A stretch of DNA of 64,000 nt from Synaphobranchus kaupii (Eukaryota; Chordata; Actinopteri; Anguilliformes; Synaphobranchidae), in NCBI GenBank assembly GCA_029718625.1, contig CM056383.1:20189930-20253929 (forward strand), read 5' to 3'. Below, one piece after another: positions 35,176-47,684 of the stretch (positions within the stretch are counted from its first letter, which is position 1; each line of letters starts with the position of its first letter). The translations under genes and the position numbers were made by a program. The notes below the pieces were generated by a model, which searched no databases, had not been told where the DNA came from, and saw only the letters and a program-made list of their open reading frames with translations.

Positions 35176-35748
35176 GAAACGTCTCAATTAGAAACTCAAT
35201 TGTATTAGTCACTTGACTGTGCCGTTGAAGTGCCTATGGGGGACCCCTGGAGGATAACCATTGAAATATAAGTTTAAATAAAGCCCTATTCATAAGCATA
35301 ATACTGATTACATTAGTTGGAAAGGAATTGATCATGGTAGTATTAAAGACACCAAATAATTGCCAGTGTTGACACAAGACAATCAGAGCAGTGGCTGATA
35401 TAAGTCTTCTTTTACTGTTAATCAATTTATTGCTGTGAGAAATTTAGGTGCATTCTGTATTCCATCAACTATGAAAAAAAAACATCCACCCTTTAACAGC
35501 CAGCAACTAGCTGTGTTGAAATACTCCAATGAGACGGTTTCACCAGATGGCAAGCTGCGATTGGCTGAAGTGTTCTCAATGATGCGGATGGTAGAAACCA
35601 ATGATAGACTAGTGAGTGTAGCTGAATTACCCCTTACTCTACACAAGCTTAACTCCCACAAACCGTTGGCTGCAGTGAGAACAGAGCAGATTTTGCTGTG
35701 GTGAGGGAACTTTCCTTGCAGACATTTCTGAGGAATGGCTACAGCAGC
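35176..35748. other. Non-coding or unknown; unassigned ORFs
   Basis: Overlapping ORFs on both strands (89 codons plus at 35435-35704; 121 codons minus at 35422-35787) have no domain I recognise. They could be chance frames. Confidence 0.3.
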
Positions 35749-35823
35749 CCTACACAACAAAAAAAGAGAGTGCGACCGCATTCGCACTCTCTTCAGTGAG
35801 CACTGAACATTTTACTGTGTAGG
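35749..35823. mobile_element. Tiny palindromic element (CCTACACA...TGTGTAGG)
   Basis: An outer 8-bp inverted repeat (35749-35756 and 35816-35823) encloses a perfect 11-bp stem (agagagtgcga, 35765-35775; tcgcactctct, 35782-35792) with a 6-nt loop. The 'ttcagtgagcactgaacatt' and 'ttttactgtgtag' words resemble the ends of common fish palindromic MITEs. Confidence 0.5.
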
Positions 35824-36180
35824 ACCAGTTACAATTCTCTGTGCAATGCTGTTGTAACATCATTAACAGACATTACAGCCCGATGAGAATTCCAGAAAAT
35901 CTGACTAGCAACTCAATTCCTCCTCATAATATTCTTACTCCACGCAGCCTCCAAAATGTAGGAATTTTCCATGGACTGATGTATGCAGAAAATGTTTGTG
36001 TCTATTCCTTCATCTTATTTACTCCATATAATGTTATAATCACAATTACTGTGATTGAAATAGGCAGTTTTAATAATTTGCATGGAAAGGCAGGGTTTGC
36101 TATCAATTAATTGATGCTACATGTTGCATAGTTTTATTTTAGATTGTATGTAACCTTACATTACAGAATTAGTCATAGAA
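35824..36180. other. Non-coding DNA
   Basis: No gene or repeat recognised. Confidence 0.35.
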
Positions 36181-36199
36181 CATTGTCGAAAAAAATCAA

Positions 36200-36817
36200 C
36201 GCTGGTTAAATGCAAAATTATTGGGACAGTGACACAATTTTTGTTATTTTGGCTCTGTACTCCAGCACATTCAATTTGAAATAAAACAATATGAGATTAA
36301 ATGCAGACATATACAGCTTTAATTTGAGGGCATCTACATCCATATTTCGTGATTTGTGTATGAATTACGGTCCTTACACATCGTGCCCCCCATTTTAGGG
36401 GAGCAAAATTAATTGGACAATTGGCTACTCAACTGTTTCTTGGCCTGCTGTGTGTCTTTCCATCATTAGTTCATGCACAAGAAAGCTAACAAAAGGTCTA
36501 GGGTTGATTCTAGGTGTGGAATTTGCATTGGAGTCTGTTGCTGTTGACACTCAACATGTGTTCTAAGTAAGTGCCGATGCCAGTAAAGCAAACCATCATG
36601 AGGCTGGTAATTCAGAATAAATTGATCAGAGACATAGCCTAAACAATGGGTGTGTCAAAATCAACTGTGTGATACATAGTTAAGAAAGCAAGAACGCACT
36701 GGTGAGCTCAGCTATAGCAAACAACTTGCTAGACCACGGAATGCGACTATAGTGGATGACCGAAGAAATACTTTCAATTGTGAAGAAAAACCCTTTTCAA
36801 CTGTCGAACAGATCAGG
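36200..36817 (+). pseudogene. 5' half of a Tc1-like transposon
   Basis: The terminal region has the typical 'attattgggacagtgacaca' and 'ttttggctctgtactccagc' words of a fish Tc1 family. From about 36577 a transposase N-terminus follows, with the DNA-binding helix-turn-helix recognisable as blocks QNKLIRDIA, MGVSKSTV and YIVKKARTH. In-frame stops fall between these blocks, and a frameshift precedes the next block (VDDRRNTFNCEEKPFSTVEQIR). Similarity stops abruptly at about 36817, where it joins an unrelated LINE fragment. The catalytic DDE domain is absent. Confidence 0.8.
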
Positions 36818-37215
36818 GCTGTAATTCATACACAGATCACCCGATATGCATACAAATACCCTCATATTAAAGATGTTTTATTTAAATTCCAATGTGCCAG
36901 ATTACAGAGCCAACACAGCAAAACAGTCACTGGGGCTTGGCAGAAACCACCGGACTGCCCGCGGTGTTCCAAGAGGGGAACACTCAAACACATCCTGAGC
37001 TGTTGTCCAAAGGCTCTGGGAGAGGGCCATTACTGCTGGTAGCATGACCAGGTACTGACGACCATCGCAGACACCATCTGTGCTGGGATCTGTGCAAACA
37101 AGCGGACGTGGAGACCATGAAGCAGACCATCAGTTTCATCAAAGCTGGAGAGCAACGCAAGTCGACACCAAAACCAGCTTCTGGGCTTCTTATTGCCACT
37201 CGGGACTGGCTAAAA
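36818..37215 (+). pseudogene. LINE fragment: zinc knuckle before a restriction-like endonuclease
   Basis: The plus strand encodes PDCPRCSKRGTLKHILSCC (C-x2-C...H...C knuckle) followed by PKALGEGHYCW. A stop and frameshifts follow, then ADTICAGI and QTISFIKAGEQR up to GLLIATRDW near 37209. This order matches the C-terminal region of non-LTR retrotransposons with a CCHC knuckle and a PD-(D/E)XK-type endonuclease (R2/NeSL-like). The assignment is from remembered family pattern, not a search. The continuation of the same protein lies inverted immediately downstream. The first codons share one ORF (36752-37042) with the Tc1 fragment. Confidence 0.55.
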
Positions 37216-37545
37216 CCCTCACCCAGCCATAGTTGGCAGTGGCTCTCCCAAGGATCGGCCCTCTTGATCCAGAGCCATCTTGAGGCTTTTCCCGCCACTT
37301 CGGTGTTGTTGCGTATGGATGTTCTTCTGCTCACCGCCATGATGCCCAGTGTGTGGTAGGCTCTGCAGAGAGACCCATGCACTCTACTTCCATAGGCAAA
37401 CACCTTGACTTCCAGCCTTGCTTGTGACAGAGGATGTCAGGCCTCAGTCTCATGGTTGCTGTGTGTTGTTGGGGGAACTTGAGCTGTCTGTCCAGGTCTA
37501 GCAAGATTTTTATGTTCTCTGTTGCAAAGACAAAGTACACTATCG
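37216..37545 (-). pseudogene. Inverted continuation of the same LINE fragment
   Basis: On the minus strand, from about 37520, the sequence encodes DLDRQLKFPQQHTATMRLRPD, the stretch expected after ATRDW in the intact protein. It continues through GWKSRCLPMEVECMG and, in a shifted frame, GKASRWLWIKRADPW near 37250. RPD is the likely first half of the endonuclease RPD...ELTVP motif, and the second half is deleted. The two LINE pieces therefore meet tail to tail, consistent with local inversion of about 320 bp. Confidence 0.55.
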
Positions 37546-39210
37546 ACAGAAATTGTGGGCAACATTATCATTGTATTTGTAGGTAACATGCCTCTATATT
37601 CCTACATGTGGAGTATTACTCATGCAAGGTGTTTATATATATATATATATATTTAGCAGTAATGGTGATAGACAATTAAAACATGTCCGTCTTACCAGTC
37701 TTCACCCGGGCACCATAAATGTAGAGAATATCCTCGACGGGCCGCCATAAATGTAAGGAATATGCCTTTGTATATATATAAACTCTTACATGGGATTCCA
37801 GACATATAGGCAATAACTATGGAATAAGTTATTATTCTTAAGTTAGCTTAAAATTAAATCAGTCTCATTTGATTGTTATGAATTATAATTACTACTACTT
37901 CAACTTACCATCAAAGCACTAATAACTAATAATTCATAAGGGTTGAAGGCATTACGTTCTAATGATTAGGTTTGACTCAGCTCTCGTGTTCATACGACAT
38001 CAAAACAGACACCAGGTTTAACAAAAATAGATTTATTAAACAAGGAAAAACATGAATATTACATTCTACTAAATATACATATTGTGTTGTGTGCGTATTG
38101 TACCATTTGTGTGTGTGTATGCACATATGTGTGTGTATGTGTCGATGTGTAGGCCTATGCCACGTGTGCGTTCAGGGAACAAAGGAATCACGTGGAGTAA
38201 GCTAACTGTCGCAGCACGATGGTGATTATTGATCTCAAATCTGACGTTACTATAAATAAGTTCACGCACTTCGGTCAGGAAATACTGTTAACCGTCTACA
38301 GTAAGCTAAAATGAGATCATATCACACGAATGTTAGTCAGTGTTAGGATAGAGGGGCAAACCAGTGAGGCTTGCTCGGGTTAGTTAGTAGTACCACCTTA
38401 GCAATGAAACGGTGGGCCAGCCGGCTAGCTTGCTAACCAGCGCAACACGTTTATACAGCTATTATCGTACAAAATCGAGATGCAATCAAATTACCGATAA
38501 ACAGTTCAGACTAAAATCCTAAACTAATGCCTGGGATGTTTGATCAGTCTTACTGAAGTCTGCAGTTGATTATAGCTGGCTTGTCTGTGAGGTGGCTGGT
38601 GATGGCGTCTCCTTTGGCCTTTCTTATCCTGGTAGGGATGCGGGTCGTCTGGTTATCGCCTGGTTATCTTTGTCCGTGGCTGGAACTCACCTCGGTCGGA
38701 GTTGCGTTAATTCAGTTCTAGATGCCATAGGCAAGCTAACCCGTTTGCGTCTCTCTCCGCGGCCTTTGATGCTGCTGCCGCGGTGTTGCTGGTGCAATGG
38801 AGATCCACCTTTGTAGCTGTGTAGCTAGCAAAAGGGGGAAGACAAAAATGGAGTGCTGCCTCTTGTGCAGCACTATCGAGGAAGAGATGGAAGAGTGAAG
38901 TGAATAGGATCGGGCAACAGACTGGAATGCGTTCAGTCTTATCTGTTTTAGTTCATATTTTATATAATAATACTATGATTCTTTTGCGTGCCTAATGGAG
39001 TTAAATCACTGGGCCAATTAAAATGCCAGATTGGGAGAGCCAGGTTCACCACAGTGGGTCAGAACTCTAGTTTAAAATCTCATCTAAAAGACAAGATATA
39101 TCAGAATCCTCTTAAAATTGTGCATCATGGACACATTCTAGAACACTACTCAGTTAAACAGCTAGCTAAAACTTCCATTTAATTTACCTAATTTTGTAAC
39201 CACTATTTCT
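37546..39210. other. Non-coding DNA
   Basis: No gene recognised. A short (TA)n lies at about 37634-37652. Two similar 'caccataaatgtagagaata / cgccataaatgtaaggaata' words occur at about 37712 and 37744. GC content rises at 38580-38830, but the 74-codon ORF there shows no known domain. Confidence 0.35.
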
Positions 39211-39562
39211 ATCCATCCATCCATTATGTAGCCTGCATATTCCTGGTCAGGGTCGCGGGTCTGCCTATCCCAGCATGCATTGGGCGAGAGGCAGGAATAC
39301 ACCCTGGGCTGGTTGCCAATCCATCGCAGGGCTCACACAGCATTCACTCACACACGCATACCTATGGGCAATTTAGAGTCTCCAATGCACCTATCCTGCA
39401 TGTCTTTGGACTGTGGGAGGAAACCGGTGTACCCGGAATATACCCAAGCAGACAGGGGGAGAACAGACAAACTCCACACAGAAAGGCCCTCGGGCCGGGA
39501 TTCGAAATCGGTACCTTCTTGCTGTGAGGCGACAGTGCTACCCACTGCATCACCGTGCCACC
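39211..39562 (-). mobile_element. tRNA-headed SINE-like repeat, copy 2
   Basis: Same family and orientation as 5435-5760. The minus-strand head keeps 'agtgggtagcactgtcgcc' and a better B-box-like stretch (gatttcgaatcccgg) than copy 1. Middle blocks 'tcccagcatgcattgg' and 'catgtctttggactgtggga' match. The left end is ccatccatccatt. Confidence 0.82.
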
Positions 39563-42500
39563 CACTACAAATATTTCAAATCAGAAATGATTTGATGAAA
39601 ATTATGCTAACTAATGTTGAAGCAGTTTACAGTCAAACATTTATACACATCATTACTGACTCTAAGCACAAAGAAACATCCTGCTAAATGGATCATTGAT
39701 TGCAGGGAAAAAAAATAATTTGCATATTAATTGGTGTGGTGGAAATTAAACCTAATTTGCAGGAGATTGAAATGAGGGATATTAAAATGTGCCATTTTAG
39801 GATGAGGGCACATGACAGTGTTTTGGGTGTTCGGCACAGATGATATTGTCTAGGAGAAGTATCAGATAAGTCCACTAAGTGATCACCTTCCTGTAAGTGA
39901 CTGATGCCTTGAATTCATTCTCTGGTTAATCTAGAATGTATGTGCGTGCCATTGCTCGTGTGTATCTCTTATGTGTGAACCAATCCTTTGTAAGTATTAT
40001 TGTCTTTTCCCACTGTTCTATGAAACCCTCACAAAGGTCAAATCCCTTCCCTGGGCCATCTTAGCACCTATTGTGCTTTTTTAAAAAGATGGTCAAAAGA
40101 ACTGTGGTAGTGTCTGGCTGTGGGTTTGTGTGTATGGGTGATTGTACACATTTGTGTGCATGTGTTTGTGTGTGCCCAAGGCTCTACCAAAAGGTTTAGG
40201 AATGTTGTGGAATGAGGTGATGTGGCAAACAGGTAGCTGTAAAATAGGAATCAGCCTTGGAGATAACCTGCACTGCACAAGCACATACACACGTGCACAC
40301 CCACACTCACCTATAAAACATAACCACAGCATGTATTTGATGACAGACATGAACAATGTGTTATGATGGCATCAAACCTGACCAGGTGACTCAATATCCA
40401 TATTAAATAATTATTTCAATATGTCCTTATTATATTTTGGTTACATAAAATGGCAGGCAATTTCGTACATCTTTGTTTATAAAGTGTGAATGAAAAGAAA
40501 TGTTTGGAAACATGCTGCACTGTAATTAGGGGAATTGATAGCTATGAGAATGAAATCCGGCGCACTACCTTTAAATAGAGGCTGCATGGTCAATTGCTCC
40601 TGTGGAAAGCGTGGTCCTTTGTGGTTTTTGCCAAGCACATGCCTGACAAAGATTGAGTCTACTGCTGTGCCCAGACGAAGGCTTAACAATAAAGCTGTTT
40701 TCCCATATTTTTGTTTGCACTTTCATTTATTTTATGTTTAACTTCAAATTAGCTCAATGTAATTATGTTCATCACTTAATTACATATGGTTCCAGTTGTT
40801 TATCGACAACTGCAAAAATTAAAAAATGAAGTTCAGAGTTCCTTCTGAATATAGACTATGTGCCTACAGTAGCCCACATTAGGACAAAGGTCAAGCCCTG
40901 CCCTCTGCACAGGCTTGTATTGTGAACAGAGATGGCTCTAATTAAGCGTTTCCCGCTCTAATCCACCCCTGTCAATCATAAGGTGCGGAGAAGTGCGAGT
41001 TATTTGTAAGCGTTCTGTCGCTTTGCACTGAAGCAGTTGTTCATTCAGTACCACCATCATTATAGTGAAATGTTTTATCTGGATAATATTTAACAGTGGG
41101 CTATAAGCCATATATAAAATTCTATAAAATATATGCTCGACATGGTCATTCTATACGCGAAATATATGCTTTCTATTTACTATTAAATGCAGAGATTCAT
41201 CACATACTATTTCAACATATCTTCGTTCGTTTATGAATTCGTATTTTTATTTTATGGCAAAAACTGAGGAAGGGGAAGCAGTGATACATTTATTAACGTA
41301 TTTCACTCACAATCTCAGTAGATAGGCCGAAACGCTATACTCGGAAATCAGTTTCAATTTGTGCAATGTTACATTACGTTCATGTTATCATTTCTTAATT
41401 TTCTAAGGCAATTGTCTAAGCCAGGGATTTTTATTTTCTTAAAAAGGAAAAAATAAGAGATTTTACAACGAGGAGCCTACAGGGAGCCTTGTTTGTATAC
41501 GTGTAACAAGATATGTTTAGCAAATGATCGGATAAAATTCAATGGAGAGATATGCAAAATTCAATCAGCTTAATTAAAATTAAATATTTGCTTTGCATCA
41601 TCCCAATAGGACCCGTGTGGCAAATATTATTCCCTCCACCTAATTCCCCACCCGGGGGTTCTCCAAATAATGTCTTCATTGTTTTACAAGTACGTCAATG
41701 ATAATTTATGACCTCCACGTATCATAATTAGGCCTATTCCTAGGCAATAACGGTTTGACAAAATATGCTGTTCTGTTCGTTGTATTAACATATTATTGCT
41801 TTTTCCAGGTAGATCTGCGTGGAAACTAGCCTATGCTGGAAATATTTATTTGCTCACCAATATTACAAAATATGCGTTTACTGTATGATTACTGTTGAAA
41901 GTTAACAACTGCATAGATGTTTAAAGAGCTCGATTTATTTTGATTGAGACTAAACTCTGAAATCCCAAACCGTTAATATAGCCTACAAATGATTCGGAAA
42001 AGCAGTGGTGATATTATTTTCGGACGTAGGCTATGATGTACATTATTTATTGATTTCGTTGTATCATAAAGTATTTTTCTTAGTGAATGAATGATCAGTC
42101 ATATGGGAATATGATTTACAAATAGTCCGTATATTGTCAACTGGTAAAGAGGTATAGCCTACATTAAAAGGAATTGATTAAACTAAAGACAGACTTTTCG
42201 TTTAGCCTACTTTTTAAATTCATGTTTTTCATGTAGGCTACTTATGTTTATATGAAACCAAATAATTTCTACACCAATAGGCTATAGCCTACATAATTGT
42301 GTGTCCAAGATGTTTTTGTTTTGTGTTTTGTGTCAACAATGGCTAATCATTGATTCACATTGTCGAAGAGATGTCCGTTTCATTAAGGTTTTGGTCAAAT
42401 TAGCATATGAAGTTTAAATTAAAATTAATAAATAGGCCTATTATGACAATTCGGAAAAATTAGTTCTCTAGAAATTCTTGAGCCGAACTGTTATGTCCAG

Positions 42501-44500
42501 TGCAAGATAATTCCACATAAGTTTCCGGATTTAAGACGATTCTTCCTGCTTAGAGTGACTTGCTGACTTAAATGGTGACTGATCAAAGGCCGGACCGTCT
42601 CCCAGTGGACCCTATTAAAAACATTCGCTTTTGTGTGCTGTTGCTAGGATTCTAGTCAACGACAGAGTGTTGGGGCATGCTAATTAGACGCGTGACAGTG
42701 TAGCAAAGTTTTTTCCAACTTTTCATTTCGTGCACCTGAAGTTAGCCTATAGCCAACTCCTGGTTATCTGCAACTTTAATTTTCTTCACATGGTGCATGG
42801 TAACGGAAGTAGGCTCTGTATCTACCAACTGATATGAGCAAGCGATCCATCACCACTTAGACTATACTGCCTTAACCTAATATCACGTCAACACTAATCT
42901 CAAAACAGAAACGTATAGCCTAAGATCGGTGATTTATATTTGGATTTAGAATTTTTCATAAACGAAATATAATTTTGTCTATTTAGGCGACGTGATAAAT
43001 ACTGGGTACCTATCTCCAAAGTTATCACTACGCAACGGTTGGTTGTAGGCTAATTAGTAGCCTAGAGACTAATGGCTATTTTTAGTCATTATTACGACAA
43101 ATGTGTCTTTTACAATGTCCTACTGTCTCATAAATGAGTGTGCTATTTTCAAATTGTGTGTTTATTTATTAAATAAATATAAATATTCACGGTGACTGTA
43201 GGCTATATCCATAATAGTGTAGTAGATCTAGACCGTTTTATCATCATTCAATTAAGACTAAGACTTTTTCTTTCTTTTTAAAGTAGGCCTATATGGAGCC
43301 CTACACTTTTCTACTGATACCTACCTATAGTGTTAGGGAAACTACTCTGAAAGCGTAGTCACTTACTTCACAGAACTACAGCCAAGATACCCTGGCATGT
43401 GTGTTAATATGAACATCTCAGATTAGGCCTTCATTCCAGAGCAGGATAAATTAATTAATCTAACCTTTCATTTTTTTAATTGGCCAGATGATTCACCTTT
43501 ATATTGGTTCTTAGATTGGTGTTAGTTGTCTTTGCTGTGGACATGGTTTGTATTTTTGGCTAATTGCAAAGCTCACACGTGATTTTTTTTTTCTTTTGCG
43601 TTAGTTACTTTGAAGTATAGTTGCGTAAATAGGGCCGTGGTTGTTGCCCAGACATGACACGCAAGTGAGCAATACCTTCTGTTTGTACACAACTACTCAG
43701 TGTGGAGAATCAACAATATGTGCCAATTGTCAGTCGACCGTTGGCAACTGTGCTTCTCACCAATCAGGACTATAGGGAAAAGAGAGAGGAGGTGGTATTT
43801 CTGAAAAAAATATTTTAGGGCCAAGTGTAATTTCCTGTAGGCTAGTTAACTACACCTCAAAATGACAAAACAGAAGACTAATATATATATAACAACCGCC
43901 ACACATATTTGAATGTAGTTGAACTACCAGCAAACTGTTGCAAAATATAATTAAATTACTAGTTTAACTACTCCCCAACACTGCCCACTTGGCTCACCTT
44001 TTGTAGGTACGAATGCCTGTGATTCATTCAAAACATTGAGGTGAAATTCCCTTTAATTTCCTATTTCAGCCAGCGTTACTTCTGGTACAATATATGGCGT
44101 TATTTCGAGTGATTATAAATTTAAATAGTCTACTTATTAAAATAGCCTAAAGCCCGCTATGCCACTTGCAACACACACTACCTAAAAGTTAAATTAGAGA
44201 ATGTAAATTAGGCTATGTGTATTGTCACCATGAATGTCTTCGTCAGGTAGATCCATTCACTCATTTTATTTACATTTTACATGAACAGGTTTGAGAAATT
44301 AAATTATTATTACACCGCTTAATATTAATATTAAACCGCTTAAATATTGTCTTAAATAATGAGAACAAAAATAAAATGTACAAAAAGATTTAGAAGATAT
44401 AACTATTAGCCTATTAGTTATTATTCAGCCAGTGCAATACATACATAGTTTAGTTGCATAAAATCTGCGGCTTGCTGCGTGATTTTCCTTTCCTTTTTTT
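39563..44500. other. Unique non-coding DNA, possibly regulatory
   Basis: Nearly 5 kb without recognised transposons or genes. Stretches at about 39710-39890 (with an octamer-like aatttgcatattaattgg), 40900-41060, 41520-41700 and 42530-42700 are unique and rich in homeodomain-type TAAT words. They resemble conserved enhancer DNA by texture only. TAGGCTA/TAGCCTA words are frequent. Confidence 0.3.
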
Positions 44501-44623
44501 GGGTCATATGATGTTGACACTATACTTGAATTAATGGGAGGCTACTCGAGTGATACAGGTGCTTTCAGTTCAAACGTCTGAGTTCATCCAGAAATCTGCG
44601 TTCGTCCGCGATTTCTGGTGATT

Positions 44624-44653
44624 ATGGACGTGTGCATTTTTGGAATTATTTTG
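44624..44653 (+). CDS. Possible first coding exon (very tentative)
   Basis: An ATG with A at -3 and G at +4 opens ten codons reading MDVCIFGIIL, hydrophobic like the start of a signal peptide. They are followed immediately by a good splice donor (ttg|gtaagatt). The flanking sequence is unique and non-repetitive. No downstream exon was recognised in the window, so this may be chance. Confidence 0.12.
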
Positions 44654-44699
44654 GTAAGATTAACCGTGCGATAGAGGTGTGTCGTAGGGCAAAATGTAA

Positions 44700-45473
44700 T
44701 TTTATTTACATTTTCGTTTCAAATTGATTTGCTATAGGGCCTACGAATCCACATCAAAGTTCGCAATGACACTTTTAGTTTAGGTAATCTTTGATTCTTG
44801 GACCCCAATATATGAGAAGTATATATTTTATAGCCTGGGCATATACATCGAAGAGATGAAGTTATAACTATTTTGTGAGAAATTATAAAATGTTGCATAT
44901 GACACTGCAATAGGGTAAATATATGCTAATCAATACAATCAATGCAGCTTTGACAGATTGAAGCGTAGGCTTCAGGAAGTAAGTCGCGAGGTCGATGTCT
45001 TCAAGACATGCTTTCGGAAGCTGTCTCCAAATGTTCACGATATATCTTTTAGAAGTAGCCTACTTGAAGTATCTAGTGAAATCTCAAGATGTATCATTAT
45101 CGGGAAACTCGGCCCAGTTCATACAAACTGCAAAGAGTTATGGCTTTGTGTTTGTGAATTTTTAGGCTGTTCCATTGAGAATTTGTTGTTCTAATTGGAC
45201 CACATGCTTACTTTTAAATCCCACAAGCCCCCACAACCTGCAAGCGAAGGGTAATAACTAGTAATAACTAATAACAAATAATATGTCGCCAAGTAGAAGC
45301 TAGCGCTCTATTTCCGTCTCCCTCCCTGCTACACCACTTTCACTCAGAATTGCTTTGATATTATCTTCGGATAAGAGGTCATCATGACATTTAGGCTAAT
45401 ACTATTTTATAGTAAATGTCACAATATGTTATATAATCGTGGTGTTCATTTATAAATATCAAACCAATACCAA
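44700..45473. other. Non-coding DNA
   Basis: ORFs of 63-78 codons without known domains. Nothing else recognised. Confidence 0.35.
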
Positions 45474-45500
45474 TACTACTACTACTACTACTACTACTAC

Positions 45501-45549
<49 letters not shown>
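45474..45549. repeat. Compound (ACT)n-(AAT)n microsatellite
   Basis: About 28 bp of ACT runs directly into about 48 bp of AAT. Confidence 0.96.
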
Positions 45550-45550
<1 letters not shown>

Positions 45551-47400
45551 TAAGTGGCACTTTATTTAAATGTTTAACAACTTAATGGTACACAAATAAC
45601 ATAAGAAACATGTACATACACAAATGAATGTGAGAGCGAATTAATATTATACAGAAAATATCAGGTGATTGCAGCTGGATTAAATCTCTTGTGTTAAACA
45701 CACTTCACAATACCTACTTTGCGGTGGTATAAAACCACTTCAAAGGATTTCATATCAAATGAATACAATCAATTTCTTGTCGGCATACTCCTTATGAAAG
45801 TGTTATACTAATTATGTTGGATTCAAAATGGACAGTAATTATGCCAGTAATAAATTATTAAATATTTTAAACCCAACTAATTATCACTTTAAATAAATTA
45901 GTACACAAAACAAAAATATATACACATTTAAAATGTCAATGTCTTGGAAAAACAGTGTGACATACCTAATAGTCTTCCTGATAATCTACAAAAGGCTCAT
46001 AAAATGTACTTGATTACTGAAATCAAGGGTATTAAGTGAATGCAGATGCAGTCTTGATACTCAACAGCAGTTGGTGTTGCATAAACCATTTGCCACTTTC
46101 TTGTTAGCTAAAGAGTTCACAGAACAAATCACCCATGACAGCAACACACAAGACAAAAGTCAAAACATGGATTCTTTTTGACATGTGTTTCTCATCACTG
46201 TGCAGTTTGAAAACAGGTGAGAAACACAGTCCATCTTAGAATGGGACAAGTCAATCACCTTATTAACCTTAGTTTGACCTTCATGATAATGGGAGGCAGA
46301 TTTTACCTGCTACTCCAACTTTGCACTTGTAGCTTATACTCTGCAATACCTATACCATTCATAGCTTTATAATTCTCATTACAAATTAATTTCCCTTTAG
46401 AGAGTAAACCTGTGCCACATGGGTTTACTGAAGTAATTCAATTGATTTGATTCCTACACATTTTTTACTTATATTAGCAAGTGCTTGCATTTGCCAAATT
46501 CATCTGCATTTTTTTCTTTTTTGAAAACAGCTCAGATGTTTCTATAGATCTCCCGAGCTACACAATGAAAAATTGATTCCTAGCTCATAACCGTTGTTCT
46601 CCCTAAAAATTCAAACAGGCGAGGTTTCCAAATCATCACTAGAAATGTAACTGCTATGTCTTATGAAGTTATTCACTGAGGTGGAAGCAGGTTTATTGGA
46701 ACCATAAATTTAGAAAAAATAACAATCTGGCCTGGAGTCAATCAGTGTCTGTCCTTCGCTAGTTTTACCTATGATTAAATTAAAGTAATTTCACTAATAC
46801 AGTTTTGGGAGTTAATTTTGGTGGTTAGTAAACTGTTCAAATGGTGTGAAGTAAACCTGCATTTAAGCATACATTAAGAACAGTCATTGACTGAATCCAA
46901 GCCTACACTATCAGGAAAACATGTAAGTCTCCTTGATTAGAGGCAACCAAAACATAGTAAAATTTGTTAAATCAAATCGAATACAGTACACTTCTTCTTG
47001 GACTCATACAAACTCAAACTGCTAAAGTTAACACTGAGTATTTTACAGTGTGTTAACATAAATGGAACAATAGTTGCAGCATTATTATCTAATAACTTCA
47101 ACATTTCAAATTTTCCGAAGCCACACAGAAACACATCATGGGCTGAGTTTCCTAATAACGACACATCTTCATATTTCACTAGATGCTTCAAGTACTTACA
47201 AAAGACATATCCTGAACATTTGGCGACGGTTTCCGAAATAATGTCTTGAGGACATTGACCTCACGACTTACTCGTAGATACACTTTGGAAACCCCACCTT
47301 TCCCCAGCGAAACCACAATAAGTAGGCTACTGGACTAATAAAGTTGTCAAAGCTGTATTAATTGTAGGCCTGTTGATTAGCATGATATTGATTTGCAGCG
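45550..47400. other. Non-coding AT-rich DNA
   Basis: No gene recognised. 'acactgagtattttacagtg' at about 47032 resembles the ends of palindromic MITEs but has no clear partner. Confidence 0.35.
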
Positions 47401-47684
47401 TCATATGCAACATTTGGTCACACTTTAAACAAAGTCTCCATATAAATGCTTTATATAGCATATATAAAGCCTTCATAAACGTGACATAGTGGCTTCATAA
47501 ATCATACATAAGCAAATGTCATACTTCATAAAGGGTGACATAACACCTTCTTATGCAACATGTTATGCCAAATGCATCGCAGTTAACTAGCATCCTACAT
47601 AAGCATGTTTTATGTCACCAATGTTTAGTCATTCGCCAGGTGACATTGTTGGTTATGTCACATTTGGCATTTACTAATAGTACA

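Noticed and set aside
35422..35787. 121-codon minus ORF and 89-codon plus ORF
   Set aside because: They overlap each other, show no recognisable domain, and the minus ORF starts within the small palindromic element; treated as chance frames.
36984..37403. 139-codon minus ORF as a host gene
   Set aside because: Its recognisable part (KASRWLWIKRADPW) belongs to the inverted LINE fragment; the rest is antisense to the plus-strand LINE codons.
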